Shown piece after piece: positions 8,797 through 16,377 of a stretch of DNA of 24,726 nt (positions are counted from its first letter, which is position 1; the number at the start of each line of letters is the position of its first letter). The stretch lies in the NCBI GenBank assembly GCA_947630255.1, contig CANRGU010000006.1, positions 1-24,726 on the forward strand. Direction: 5' to 3'. This DNA comes from an uncultured Clostridia bacterium. Its GTDB lineage: Bacteria; Bacillota; Clostridia; TANB77; CAG-508. The notes beneath the pieces were generated by a model. The model did no database searches. It was not told the origin of the DNA and saw only the letters and a program-made list of their open reading frames with translations. The position numbers were made by a program, and so were the translations under genes.

Positions 8797-9411
8797 TCAC
8801 ATTTCAATTAAATTTTTTCTTGAATTAAAAAAAGAATATAATATTTTTTCTGTTTGCTCTTTTTCAGAAATATCTATAACAACATTTCCACATCTTGATA
8901 AACATTCTTTAATATTAAAATATTTGTCTTGTAATTTATCAAAAATTATTTTTTCAAAATCAAATTTATTTTTTTTATTTTGTGGAATTTCTTTAATGAG
9001 AATATAAAAGTTTTTAGATGATGACTTTTTATCGATATTCATCTCTTGAATAAATTTAATATAATTATCGGCTAATAATTTTATGTTTTCTTTTTCATTT
9101 TTTGTTTTGTTTTTTATTTTGGAAATATGTTTAGATAAATCTTCTTTGTTACTTTGAATTAAAATTTGAATGTCAAAATTACAAGTTTTTAAAAAAATTT
9201 TATAAGAATTTAAAATTGCCTCTTTTTCTAAATTAGACTTAAGATTAAAATTTATTGGTATAACTTTTATAATTTTTACATAGGAATTATCTTTTAACTC
9301 TATTATACCGTTATTTAAAATTTTATCAAATGGCAACCAATTCTGTACAGAACTGATTTTTTTTATAACAACTTCCTCCTTTCTTTTTTTATATATTATA
9401 ATTTTTTCCAT
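8797..9411 (-). CDS. Small companion protein of the VirB4-like ATPase
   Basis: Up to 204 residues, the first gene of the operon and 10 bases before the VirB4-like gene. It begins with a conserved-looking SSVQNWLPFDKILNNGIIEL, followed by alternating strands and helices (KIIKVIPINFNLKSNLEKEA). This resembles the N-terminal portion of some VirB4/TraC proteins, so it may be a split-off N-terminal domain; that is inference. The start is uncertain. The ATG at 9411 lies inside the promoter, and a strong AAAGGAGG (9382-9375) sits within the reading frame. Eight bases after that site the only in-frame candidate is ATA at 9366-9364, giving 189 residues that start KKISSVQNWLP after the initiator. I give the longest extent but favour the later start. 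No CGG codon. Confidence 0.7.
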   Translation of the reverse strand: MEKIIIYKKRKEEVVIKKISSVQNWLPFDKILNNGIIELKDNSYVKIIKVIPINFNLKSNLEKEAILNSYKIFLKTCNFDIQILIQSNKEDLSKHISKIKNKTKNEKENIKLLADNYIKFIQEMNIDKKSSSKNFYILIKEIPQNKKNKFDFEKIIFDKLQDKYFNIKECLSRCGNVVIDISEKEQTEKILYSFFNSRKNLIEM

Positions 9412-9421
9412 TATATGTCAA
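9395..9421 (-). promoter_or_regulatory. Promoter of the VirB4/CpaE-like operon
   Basis: A perfect TTGACA (9421-9416) is followed by TAATAT at 17 bases or TATAAT at 15 bases (9400-9395), then AAAGGAGG at 9382-9375. The predicted transcript begins near 9388, inside the longest reading frame, which supports the later start of the first gene. Confidence 0.6.
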
Positions 9422-9474
9422 TATTTTTTCATCGACGTTTTTCGACAGATTGTTGTGCGTATGGTTCTTATAGA

Positions 9475-9503
9475 TAATAGCTCAGAATAATTCCGAGCTA
9501 TTA
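9475..9503 (-). terminator. Hairpin downstream of gyrB
   Basis: TAATAGCTC / GAGCTATTA is a perfect 9-bp stem enclosing 11 bases, extended inside by GAA/TTC after one mismatch. It lies 18 bases past the gyrB stop and before the island promoter. The T-run expected for a minus-strand terminator is weak (TCTAT), so it may be an imperfect terminator or an mRNA-end stabiliser. Confidence 0.5.
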
Positions 9504-9520
9504 GTCTTATAGTTTTTTAA

Positions 9521-11449
9521 TTATATATCTAGATTTTTTACATCTCTTGCGTTTTCTACAATAAAATCTCTTCTTGGTCCTACTTCGTCTCCCATAAGTA
9601 AAGAAATTGTTTCATCAGCTTTCATTGCATCTTCCATTGTTACTTGAACTAATATTCTATTTTCAGGATTCATTGTTGTTTCCCAAAGTTGTTCTGGATT
9701 CATTTCTCCTAAACCTTTATATCTTTGCAAAGCTAATTGATCTCTTGGAATGCCTTTTTCTTCTAATTTTTTATATGCATCTGCTAAATCATTATCTGTA
9801 TAACAATAAACATCTTCCATACCTTTTTTAGATAATTTATATAATGGTGGTTGAGCTAAAAATACATTTCCATTTTCAACAAGTGGTCTCATATATCTGA
9901 AGAAGAATGTTAATAATAATGTTCTTATATGTGCTCCATCAACATCGGCATCTGCCATAATTATTACTTTTCCATATCTTATTTTTGTGATGTCAAAATC
10001 TGATCCAATTCCTGCCCCAACGGCTAATATTACTGGTTGTAATTTATCATTATTATATATTTTATCTGCTCTTGATTTTTCAACATTTAACATTTTTCCC
10101 CAAAGAGGAAGTATTGCTTGAAATCTTCTATCTCTTCCCTGTTTTGCACTTCCACCTGCTGAATCTCCCTCAACTATATATACTTCACATTCTTCTGGAT
10201 TGTTACTACTACAATCAGCAAGTTTTCCTGGAAGCGTTGTATTTTCTAATACATTTTTTCTTCTTACTAATTCTCTTGCTTTTCTTGCAGCTTCTCTTGC
10301 TCTTGAAGCACTAATACATTTATCAAGAATTGCCTTTGCAACAGCTGGATTTTCTTCTAAAAATGTTGCTAAATATTCATTCATTACTCCTTGTACAGCA
10401 CCTGTTACTTCGCTGTTTCCTAGTTTTGTTTTTGTTTGTCCTTCAAATTGTGGCTCTTTTACTTTTACTGAAATTATTGCAGTTATTCCTTCTCTAATAT
10501 CTTCTCCTTGAAGATTTGCATCTTTATCTTTTAATATATTATGATTTCTTGCATAGTCATTAAATACTTTTGTAAGAGATCTTTTAAATCCTTCTAAATG
10601 GGTACCACCTTCGATTGTATTAATATTATTTACAAAAGAATAAATACTTTCTGAATAGCTAGTAGTATATTGAATAGCTATTTCAACAGGAACATCTCCA
10701 TTTTTTTCAATGTATATAGGTTTTTCATTTAATTTTTCTTTATTTTTATTTAAATATTCAACAAAAGAAATAAGTCCTCCTTCATAGCAAAAATCTGCTT
10801 TTTTTGGTGTTTCTTCTCTTTCGTCTGTTAATGTAATTCTTAAACCTTTTGTTAAAAATGCTGTTTCTCTTAATCTATTCTCTAAAATAGAATAATCGTA
10901 TTCTAATGTTTCAAAAATTGTGTCATCTGCTAAAAATCTAACAGTTGTTCCTGTTTCGTTAGAATCTCCTACTCTCTTTAGTGAATTTACAGTTTTTCCT
11001 CTTTCAAAAGACATTTGGAAAATTCCACCATCTCTTTTTATTGTAACTTCTGTCCATGTAGATAACGCATTTACTACTGAAGATCCAACTCCATGAAGTC
11101 CTCCAGATACTTTGTATCCACTATCTCCACCAAATTTTCCTCCTGCATGTAATACTGTATAAACAGTTTCTGCAGCAGATATTTTAGTTTTTGGATGTAT
11201 ATCTACAGGTATTCCTCTTCCATCATCTTCTACTTTTATTATATTTCCCTTTTCTATTGTAACATGTATATTCTTGCAATAGCCTGCGAGTGCTTCATCA
11301 ACACTATTATCAACAATTTCATATACTAAATGATGAAGTCCTCTTGCTGATACACTTCCTATATACATACCTGGTCTTTTTCTAACTGCTTCTAATCCTT
11401 CTAATACTTGAATTTGATCTGCCTTATACTCGTGTTCAAATTTTTCCAT
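9521..11449 (-). CDS. gyrB: DNA gyrase subunit B
   Basis: ATPase subunit of gyrase, 642 residues, the normal Gram-positive length. The GHKL ATPase domain shows YEIVDNSVDEALAG (43-56), EDDGRGIPVDIHP (74-86) and GGLHGVGSSVVNALS (116-130). The TOPRIM domain shows EGDSAGGSAKQGRDRR (427-442), PLWGKMLNVEKSR (448-460) and the metal-binding DADVDG with D500 and D502, and the C-terminal tail has QRYKGLGEMNPEQLWETTM. AAGGAGAG precedes the ATG, and recF ends 14 bases upstream. In most relatives gyrA follows gyrB directly; here about 5.2 kb of accessory genes separate them. The frame is intact with no CGG codon. Confidence 0.98.
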   Translation of the reverse strand: MEKFEHEYKADQIQVLEGLEAVRKRPGMYIGSVSARGLHHLVYEIVDNSVDEALAGYCKNIHVTIEKGNIIKVEDDGRGIPVDIHPKTKISAAETVYTVLHAGGKFGGDSGYKVSGGLHGVGSSVVNALSTWTEVTIKRDGGIFQMSFERGKTVNSLKRVGDSNETGTTVRFLADDTIFETLEYDYSILENRLRETAFLTKGLRITLTDEREETPKKADFCYEGGLISFVEYLNKNKEKLNEKPIYIEKNGDVPVEIAIQYTTSYSESIYSFVNNINTIEGGTHLEGFKRSLTKVFNDYARNHNILKDKDANLQGEDIREGITAIISVKVKEPQFEGQTKTKLGNSEVTGAVQGVMNEYLATFLEENPAVAKAILDKCISASRAREAARKARELVRRKNVLENTTLPGKLADCSSNNPEECEVYIVEGDSAGGSAKQGRDRRFQAILPLWGKMLNVEKSRADKIYNNDKLQPVILAVGAGIGSDFDITKIRYGKVIIMADADVDGAHIRTLLLTFFFRYMRPLVENGNVFLAQPPLYKLSKKGMEDVYCYTDNDLADAYKKLEEKGIPRDQLALQRYKGLGEMNPEQLWETTMNPENRILVQVTMEDAMKADETISLLMGDEVGPRRDFIVENARDVKNLDI

Positions 11450-11463
11450 TTTTACTCTCCTTC

Positions 11464-12529
11464 TTAAATGCTTTCTACTTTCGCATTTGTAACTTTAAAT
11501 AATTTATATTTTGAATTATTTATCTTAAAACTATCTGTGCATGTTATAATAACTTGATTTTCTTTTATATTTTCAAATAATCCTTGTATTCTTTTTTTGT
11601 CTAGCTCTGACATAAAATCGTCTAAAAGTATTACTGGCCTTTCTCCTATTTCATCATATATAACATTTGCTTCCGCAAGCTTCAACGAAATTATTGTGGT
11701 TCTTTTTTGTCCTTGTGATCCATAGATTGAAACAGGATTATCATTTATATAAATTTCAAAGTCATCTCTATGTATTCCAATTCCAGTATACCCTTTTTGT
11801 ATATCACTATTTTCATTTTTTTTCAAATTCTCTAAATAATTATTTCCGTATATTTGATATATACTTTACACTTATTTGTTCTTTATTCTCTGTTGTTTTT
11901 AGATGAATATCATAGATTTTTTCATTTATTTTTTCAATAAATTCTTTTCTATACTCATAGATTTTTTGTCCTAGCCTTACTAATTGCTCATTCCAAACTT
12001 CCAAATTTTCAATAGGTCTTGATTCATATTTTATTTGCTTTAAATATATATTTCTTTGTTCTATCGTTTTATTATATTGATTTAACAAATGAACATACAT
12101 TGGTCTTAATTGACTAATCATTATATTTAAAAATCTTCTTCTTTTGCTTGGTTCATTTTTCAAAATTGTTATATCTTCTGGTGTAAATAAAACTATATAG
12201 TTTTTTCCTAGAATATCACTTGTTTTTTTTGCAGGGATTTCATTTATATAAAATTTCTTTTTTTCTTCTAATTCAAAATTTATTTTTACATTTCTATCTT
12301 CTTTAGAACTTAACATTTCTATTTTAGAATATTCTTTTTCTTTATTTATTAATTCTTTTTCTTTATTAGTTCTAAAAGATTTTCCTAAACTGCAAATAAA
12401 AATAGCTTCTAAAATATTTGTTTTTCCTTGAGCATTATCACCATATATTATATTTACATTTTTGTCAAATTCAATTTCTTCTTTTTCATAGTTTCTAAAA
12501 TTTTCTAATTCTATTTTTCTTATATACAT
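11464..12529 (-). CDS. recF: RecF recombination mediator ATPase (contains a CGGA +1 site)
   Basis: RecF loads the RecFOR pathway at single-strand gaps and helps restart stalled forks. Read with one +1 shift at codon 228 it has 354 residues, close to the usual 360-370. Before the shift are the SMC-like N-terminus MYIRKIELENFRNYEKEEIE, Walker A GDNAQGKT (30-37) and TPEDITILKNEPSKRRRFLN. After it are YTGIGIHRDDFEI, SQGQKRTTIISLKLAEA (ABC-type signature region) and Walker B VILLDDFMSELD. Both halves are needed for one ATPase, so a truncated product would be inactive. In the zero frame the stop comes one codon after the CGG-AAA pair. The ATG is one base past the dnaN stop, so translation is coupled; the S4-domain gene often found between dnaN and recF is missing. 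Confidence 0.92.
11845..11848 (-). other. CGGA +1 recoding site 4 (recF)
   Basis: Minus-strand ATA-CGG-AAA-TAA. Dropping the C gives ATA-GGA-AAT-AAT-TAT (Ile-Gly-Asn-Asn-Tyr) and opens the conserved C-terminal third of RecF. The zero frame ends two codons later. Confidence 0.82.
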
Positions 12530-12530
12530 A

Positions 12531-13655
12531 TTAATCTTCTTTCATTCTAATAGGTAAAATCATATATGTATAATCCTTTGATAATTCATCAATTGGTTTT
12601 ATAACACAAGGAGAAATATTAGTTCCAAAAGATACAAATATTTCTTCATCATCTATTGCTTTTAGAGCGTCTAAGAAATATTTTGGATTAACCCCTATTT
12701 CTAATTCTTTTCCTTCTGTTTCTGTATATATTTCTTCTTTTGCATCTCCTGTTTGATTTGTACAAGAAATAACTATTTTTCCTATTTCTATAGATATTTT
12801 TACTGGATATTTCTTTTCTTTTTCTATGCTTGAAGATGAAATTAAACTTACTCTTTCAAAGCAATTTTGAAATGCATTTTTATTTACTCTTATTCTTGTT
12901 TCCCAATTATTTGGTATAACACTTGAATAATTTAAAAATTCTCCATCTAATAATCTTGTAACTATTTTACAATTTTCCATTTCAAATATTGCCTGATTTT
13001 TAGAAACTCCTATTTTTATACTATCATAAGAATCTAAAATTATTTTATTTACTTCGTTCAATGTTTTTCCTGGAATTACTGCTTTAAAATTACTACTTGC
13101 ATTACTTAAACTATTACTTACCCATCCCATTCTAAATCCATCTATTGCAACAACATTTAAACTATTATTTACTACTTCAAATAAACAACCTGTGAATATT
13201 GGTCTATTTTCTTCAATACTTACAGCAAATATTGTTTTTCTTATCATATTTTTCAAAACTGTTTGTTCAGTTTCTATCGAATTTTCAACTATTATCTTTG
13301 GTAGTTCTGGAAATTCATCTGGATTCATTGTAGATAACTTATATAAAGATCCTTCACATTCTATTACCAATAAATTATTTTCATTTAATTCTATTGATAT
13401 GTCTGTATCTGGTAGTTTTCTTATTATTTCACTAAACATTATACTGTTTACAACTGTATTTCCTTCTTCTAATACTTCACATTTCATAGTATATTCTATT
13501 CCTAATTCTAAATCATAAGATGTTAATTTTAATTGATTATCATTTGTTTGAATAAGTATTCCTTCTAATATAGGCATAGTAGTTCTAGTTGGTACACCCC
13601 TAACAACAGAGTTGATTCCTTTTAATAATTTTTCTTTTTCACAAATAATTTTCAT
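12531..13655 (-). CDS. dnaN: DNA polymerase III beta sliding clamp
   Basis: The ring-shaped processivity clamp of the replicative polymerase; 374 residues form the three repeated clamp domains. It begins MKIICEKEKLLKGINSVVRG, contains PILEGILIQ, the helix region ENRPIFTGCLFE and the closing YMILPIRMKED, all typical of the beta clamp. AAGGAG lies 8 bases before the ATG. It is the gene after dnaA with 327 bases of origin DNA between, and it leads into recF with only one base between stop and start. No CGG codon. Confidence 0.97.
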   Translation of the reverse strand: MKIICEKEKLLKGINSVVRGVPTRTTMPILEGILIQTNDNQLKLTSYDLELGIEYTMKCEVLEEGNTVVNSIMFSEIIRKLPDTDISIELNENNLLVIECEGSLYKLSTMNPDEFPELPKIIVENSIETEQTVLKNMIRKTIFAVSIEENRPIFTGCLFEVVNNSLNVVAIDGFRMGWVSNSLSNASSNFKAVIPGKTLNEVNKIILDSYDSIKIGVSKNQAIFEMENCKIVTRLLDGEFLNYSSVIPNNWETRIRVNKNAFQNCFERVSLISSSSIEKEKKYPVKISIEIGKIVISCTNQTGDAKEEIYTETEGKELEIGVNPKYFLDALKAIDDEEIFVSFGTNISPCVIKPIDELSKDYTYMILPIRMKED

Positions 13656-13982
13656 TTTTTTTGCTCCTTTATTTATATATATTTAAATAATTATTAGTAA
13701 TAGTATTATTATGTGCTGTGGAAAATGTGGAAAACTAAAAATCTTGTTTAAATCCGTAGAAAAATTGATGTTTATAATGATGTGTATAATTAGATAAAGT
13801 TACTCACAATTAAATTTTTTTAATGGATTTTTTTAATAATTAACAAGTTTTTTTTAGTTTTTAACAATTACCTATGGATAACCTTTTGCGTGCTTCCGTA
13901 AGAATAGAAAGAAAGTCTTTTATAAAAAGAATGTTTTACAAACATAAATTTTATAAATTAGTATTTTTTATTTATATATCAA
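13656..13982. other. oriC, dnaA-dnaN intergenic part (DnaA boxes, DnaA-trio and AT-rich unwinding region)
   Basis: This 327-base gap holds no gene. Near dnaN two DnaA boxes stand head to tail, TGTGGAAAA at 13717-13725 and 13726-13734. Thirteen bases further toward dnaN are the triplets TAG-TAA-TAG (13695-13703), which read as three DnaA-trio units in the orientation found in Firmicute origins, followed by pure A/T sequence (13660-13694) that would be the first DNA to melt. Single-mismatch boxes lie at 13781-13789 (TGTGTATAA) and 13873-13881 (TATGGATAA). A second A/T-only stretch covers about 13806-13860. Arrangement matches a bipartite Bacillus-type origin. The dnaN promoter must also lie here, but I see no clear -35/-10 pair. 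Confidence 0.8.
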
Positions 13983-15326
13983 TTATTCTTTTGATAGTAT
14001 AATTTTTTTCACACTATCCACAATTAATTTTGTATTAGATTCTGGATTTTGTTTTATGTCCTGTTCTATTTTTTTATATCCATGTATAACTGTTGTATGA
14101 TCTCTTTTTCCAAAGGCCTCTCCTATTTTCGGAAAAGACTCATTTGTTAATATTCTACAAAGATACATTCCAATTTGTCTTGGAAAAGCTATATCATTTG
14201 ATCTTTGAGAACTCTTTAGGTCTTTCATTGTAATATTGAAATATTTACAAACCATTTCTTGAATATATTCAATAGATATAACTGATGCCTTTTGCATTAT
14301 TATAGTATTAATTGCTTTTTCTGCCATTTCCATAGTAATAGGAGTATGAGTTAAAGAAGATTGAGCAACTAATTTATTAAATACACCTTCTAATTCCCTA
14401 ATGTTAGAATCAATTTTTAAAGCTATATCTGAAAGTATTTCATCATCTATAATAGCATGGTTTTCATCTTTCTTTTTTCTTAAAATTGCCAAACGTGTTT
14501 CATAATCAGCCATTGAAACATCTGCTAAAAGTCCCCATTCGAATCTAGACTTTAATCTTTCTTCTAATAAAGGAATGTCTCTAGGAGGTCTATCGCTAGA
14601 GATTACAATTTGTTTTCCACTTTCATGAAGAGTATTAAAAGTATGGAAAAATTCTTCTTGTAATTGTTTCTTTCCAGCTATAAATTGAATATCATCTATT
14701 AATAAAACATCAATATTTCTATATTTTTGTCTAAATTTTTCTGTGCTAGCACTTTTTAAGGCATTTATAAATTCATTAGTAAAACTTTCTGAAGTAACGT
14801 ATAAAACTTTAGAAAGTCTATTATTAACTAATACTTCATTTCCTATTGCATGCATCAAGTGAGTTTTACCAAGACCTACTCCTCCATATAAAAATAAAGG
14901 ATTATAAGCAGATGCTGGTGCTTCCGCTACTGCAAGAGAAGCTGCATGTGCAAATCTATTATTATCTCCAACTACAAAAGTACTAAAATTATATTTTGGA
15001 TTTAAAGAAGTTGAAAAATATTGATTGTTGTTAGAAATACTTTGTGATTCTGACTTCTCTTCTATTTCATGAGCCTCATTTTCACAAATTATAGAAAGAG
15101 TACAATTTTTTTGCAAAATTATAGAAAAAGTATTTACTATTAAATCATGAAATTTTGTATCTGCCATATCTCTTTTAAAAGAATCTTCTGAAATTAAAGT
15201 TACATTATTATCAACGATACTGGCTATTTTTAAAGGTTCTATCCATGTTTTATGAGAAATTTGAGACATTTCATCTTTTAAAAGTTCTTTTGCCTTATTT
15301 AAAATTTGTTCTTTATTTGAATCCAT
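13983..15326 (-). CDS. dnaA: Chromosomal replication initiator DnaA
   Basis: AAA+ initiator that binds DnaA boxes and melts the origin; 447 residues. Domain I is at 1-80, a short Ser/Glu/Asn linker follows, then the AAA+ domain with Walker A GGVGLGKT (148-155), Walker B LLIDDIQF (208-215) and the arginine-rich LEERLKSRFEWG, then the DNA-binding domain with signature DHTTVIHGY (409-417). An upstream ATG at 15422 in the same frame would add 32 unrelated residues over the DnaA-box cluster. I chose 15326 because GGAGG lies 12 bases before it and the protein then starts like its family (MDSNKEQILNKAKELL). Boxes directly upstream point to autoregulation. No CGG codon. Confidence 0.97.
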   Translation of the reverse strand: MDSNKEQILNKAKELLKDEMSQISHKTWIEPLKIASIVDNNVTLISEDSFKRDMADTKFHDLIVNTFSIILQKNCTLSIICENEAHEIEEKSESQSISNNNQYFSTSLNPKYNFSTFVVGDNNRFAHAASLAVAEAPASAYNPLFLYGGVGLGKTHLMHAIGNEVLVNNRLSKVLYVTSESFTNEFINALKSASTEKFRQKYRNIDVLLIDDIQFIAGKKQLQEEFFHTFNTLHESGKQIVISSDRPPRDIPLLEERLKSRFEWGLLADVSMADYETRLAILRKKKDENHAIIDDEILSDIALKIDSNIRELEGVFNKLVAQSSLTHTPITMEMAEKAINTIIMQKASVISIEYIQEMVCKYFNITMKDLKSSQRSNDIAFPRQIGMYLCRILTNESFPKIGEAFGKRDHTTVIHGYKKIEQDIKQNPESNTKLIVDSVKKIILSKE

Positions 15327-15345
15327 TATAATAAAACCTCCAATG

Positions 15346-15421
15346 TTATCCACAGAATAATCCACATATGTTGATAAAATGGGCTTTAAATAAACGAGAA
15401 TAAAGGGATTAATTATCAACA
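15346..15421. other. oriC, upstream DnaA-box cluster
   Basis: One perfect DnaA box TTATCCACA (15346-15354) and three single-mismatch boxes: TAATCCACA (15358-15366), TGTTGATAA on the other strand (15369-15377) and TTATCAACA (15413-15421). They lie in the dnaA leader, so binding can repress dnaA as well as build the origin complex. The whole rpmH-dnaA gap (15327-15607) has no gene. Confidence 0.85.
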
Positions 15422-15425
15422 ACTA

Positions 15426-15453
15426 ATTATAAAGAAACTCTCAAAGCCGTAAA
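15426..15453 (-). promoter_or_regulatory. Probable dnaA promoter
   Basis: TATAAT on the minus strand (15431-15426) with TTTACG (15453-15448) 16 bases upstream. It is placed just before the DnaA-box cluster, about 100 bases from the dnaA start. The -35 is only a four-of-six match. Confidence 0.4.
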
Positions 15454-15538
15454 TCCCTATTGTTTCAAACTAATAATATCAAAAAAAGAATAAATTAGCA
15501 ACAATTATTTTAAAAATATTATAAATTATTAAAAAATC

Positions 15539-15568
15539 TTGACATTTAGTATTGTTTTAATATATAAT
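15539..15568 (+). promoter_or_regulatory. Promoter of the rpmH operon
   Basis: Perfect TTGACA (15539-15544) and perfect TATAAT (15563-15568), 18 bases apart, 40 bases before rpmH. It is the strongest-looking promoter in the window, as expected for a ribosomal protein gene. Confidence 0.8.
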
Positions 15569-15607
15569 TTTGATGCTTATAATTTTAATTAGGAGGTGCT
15601 TTAAGTA

Positions 15608-15742
15608 ATGAAAAGAACATATCAACCAAAAAAAAGACAAGAGAAAAAAGAACATGGATTTATGAAAAGAATGGAAACAAGAGCAGGAAGAAATGTTTTA
15701 AAAGCTAGACGTGCAAAAGGAAGAAAAAAAATATCAGCTTAA
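15608..15742 (+). CDS. rpmH: Ribosomal protein bL34
   Basis: Forty-four residues, the standard length of the basic 50S protein bL34: it starts MKRTYQPKKRQEKKEHGF, continues FMKRMETRAGRNVLKARRAK and ends GRKKISA. AGGAGG lies 12 bases before the ATG. One arginine is encoded by CGT, showing that CGT is a normal sense codon here. It is too short to stand out in a length-filtered gene list but is certain from sequence and position. rnpA follows after 32 bases, the usual pairing. Confidence 0.98.
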   Translation: MKRTYQPKKRQEKKEHGFMKRMETRAGRNVLKARRAKGRKKISA

Positions 15743-15774
15743 AAAAGTAAATTTTTTATAAATGAGTGATAAAA

Positions 15775-16117
15775 TTGAAAAAAACAGAAATGCTAAAAAA
15801 AAATTATGAATTTAAAATAATATTAAAAAGAGGAAAACATTTACGGAGGAAGGCAAATAGAAATTTTTATTTTAAAGAATAATAGAGATATTAATTTATT
15901 AGGAATCGCAGTAAGTAAAAAAGCAGGGAACAGTGTTTATAGAAATAAAATCAAAAGATTAATTAGAGAAAATTATCGCTTATTAGAAAAAGAAATTAAG
16001 ACAGGAAATAGCTTTGTTATAATTTGGAATAAAAAATTAGATAAAAGGGATGCAGATTTTAATATAATTGGACAAGATATGAGAAATATATTAAAAGATG
16101 CAAATGTTTTAAAATAA
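15775..16117 (+). CDS. rnpA: Ribonuclease P protein component (contains a CGGA +1 site)
   Basis: Protein subunit of RNase P, which binds pre-tRNA leaders and helps the catalytic RNA remove 5' leaders from all tRNAs. With one +1 shift at codon 24 it has 113 residues, the usual length. The start is TTG at 15775 (MKKTEMLKKNYEFKIILKRG), with only a weak GAGTGAT site. After the shift come GGRQIEIFIL, LLGIAVSKKAGNSV and the RNA-binding signature RNKIKRLIREN (56-66). Almost all functional residues lie beyond the CGG, so the zero-frame product of about 34 residues could not work. As rnpA is normally essential, the shift must be efficient if the sequence is correct. A CGC arginine codon occurs at residue 68. 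yidD follows 10 bases later. Confidence 0.92.
15844..15847 (+). other. CGGA +1 recoding site 5 (rnpA)
   Basis: TTA-CGG-AGG-AAG. Dropping the C gives TTA-GGA-GGA-AGG (Leu-Gly-Gly-Arg) and the rest of RnpA. The zero frame stops 12 codons later. Confidence 0.85.
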
Positions 16118-16127
16118 AAGGGGATAT

Positions 16128-16346
16128 ATGAAAAAAATACTAATATTCTTAATTGAAAAATATCAAAAACATATTTCTCTTTTTCTAGAGAGCAAAGGGA
16201 TAAAATGCAAATTTTATCCAAGTTGTTCTGAATATATGAAGCAAGCCGTTATAAAATATGGCTTTATAAAGGGCTCTTTTTTAGGATTAAGAAGAATTTT
16301 AAGATGTAATCCTTTTTCAAAAGGAGGCTATGATCCTGTAAAATAG
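16128..16346 (+). CDS. yidD: Membrane protein insertion efficiency factor YidD
   Basis: Seventy-two residues with the family signature CKFYPSCSEYMKQAVIKYG and the closing RCNPFSKGGYDPVK; the three conserved cysteines of the family are present. YidD is a small membrane-associated protein that assists YidC-dependent insertion, and its gene typically lies between rnpA and yidC as here. The ATG follows the rnpA stop by 10 bases with GGGG as a weak ribosome site. Confidence 0.96.
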   Translation: MKKILIFLIEKYQKHISLFLESKGIKCKFYPSCSEYMKQAVIKYGFIKGSFLGLRRILRCNPFSKGGYDPVK

Positions 16347-16377
16347 AGTATTGTTAATTACTTAAATGGAGGTTTTT

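Noticed and set aside
9432..9447. TCGAC repeats beside the gyrB hairpin as a recombination (dif or attachment) site
   Set aside because: Only a five-base direct repeat separated by a T-run; no match to dif and no second copy bounding the island was found.
15330..15422. Upstream dnaA start giving a 479-residue protein
   Set aside because: The extra 32 residues cover the DnaA boxes, do not resemble DnaA, and a good ribosome site lies before the internal ATG at 15326.
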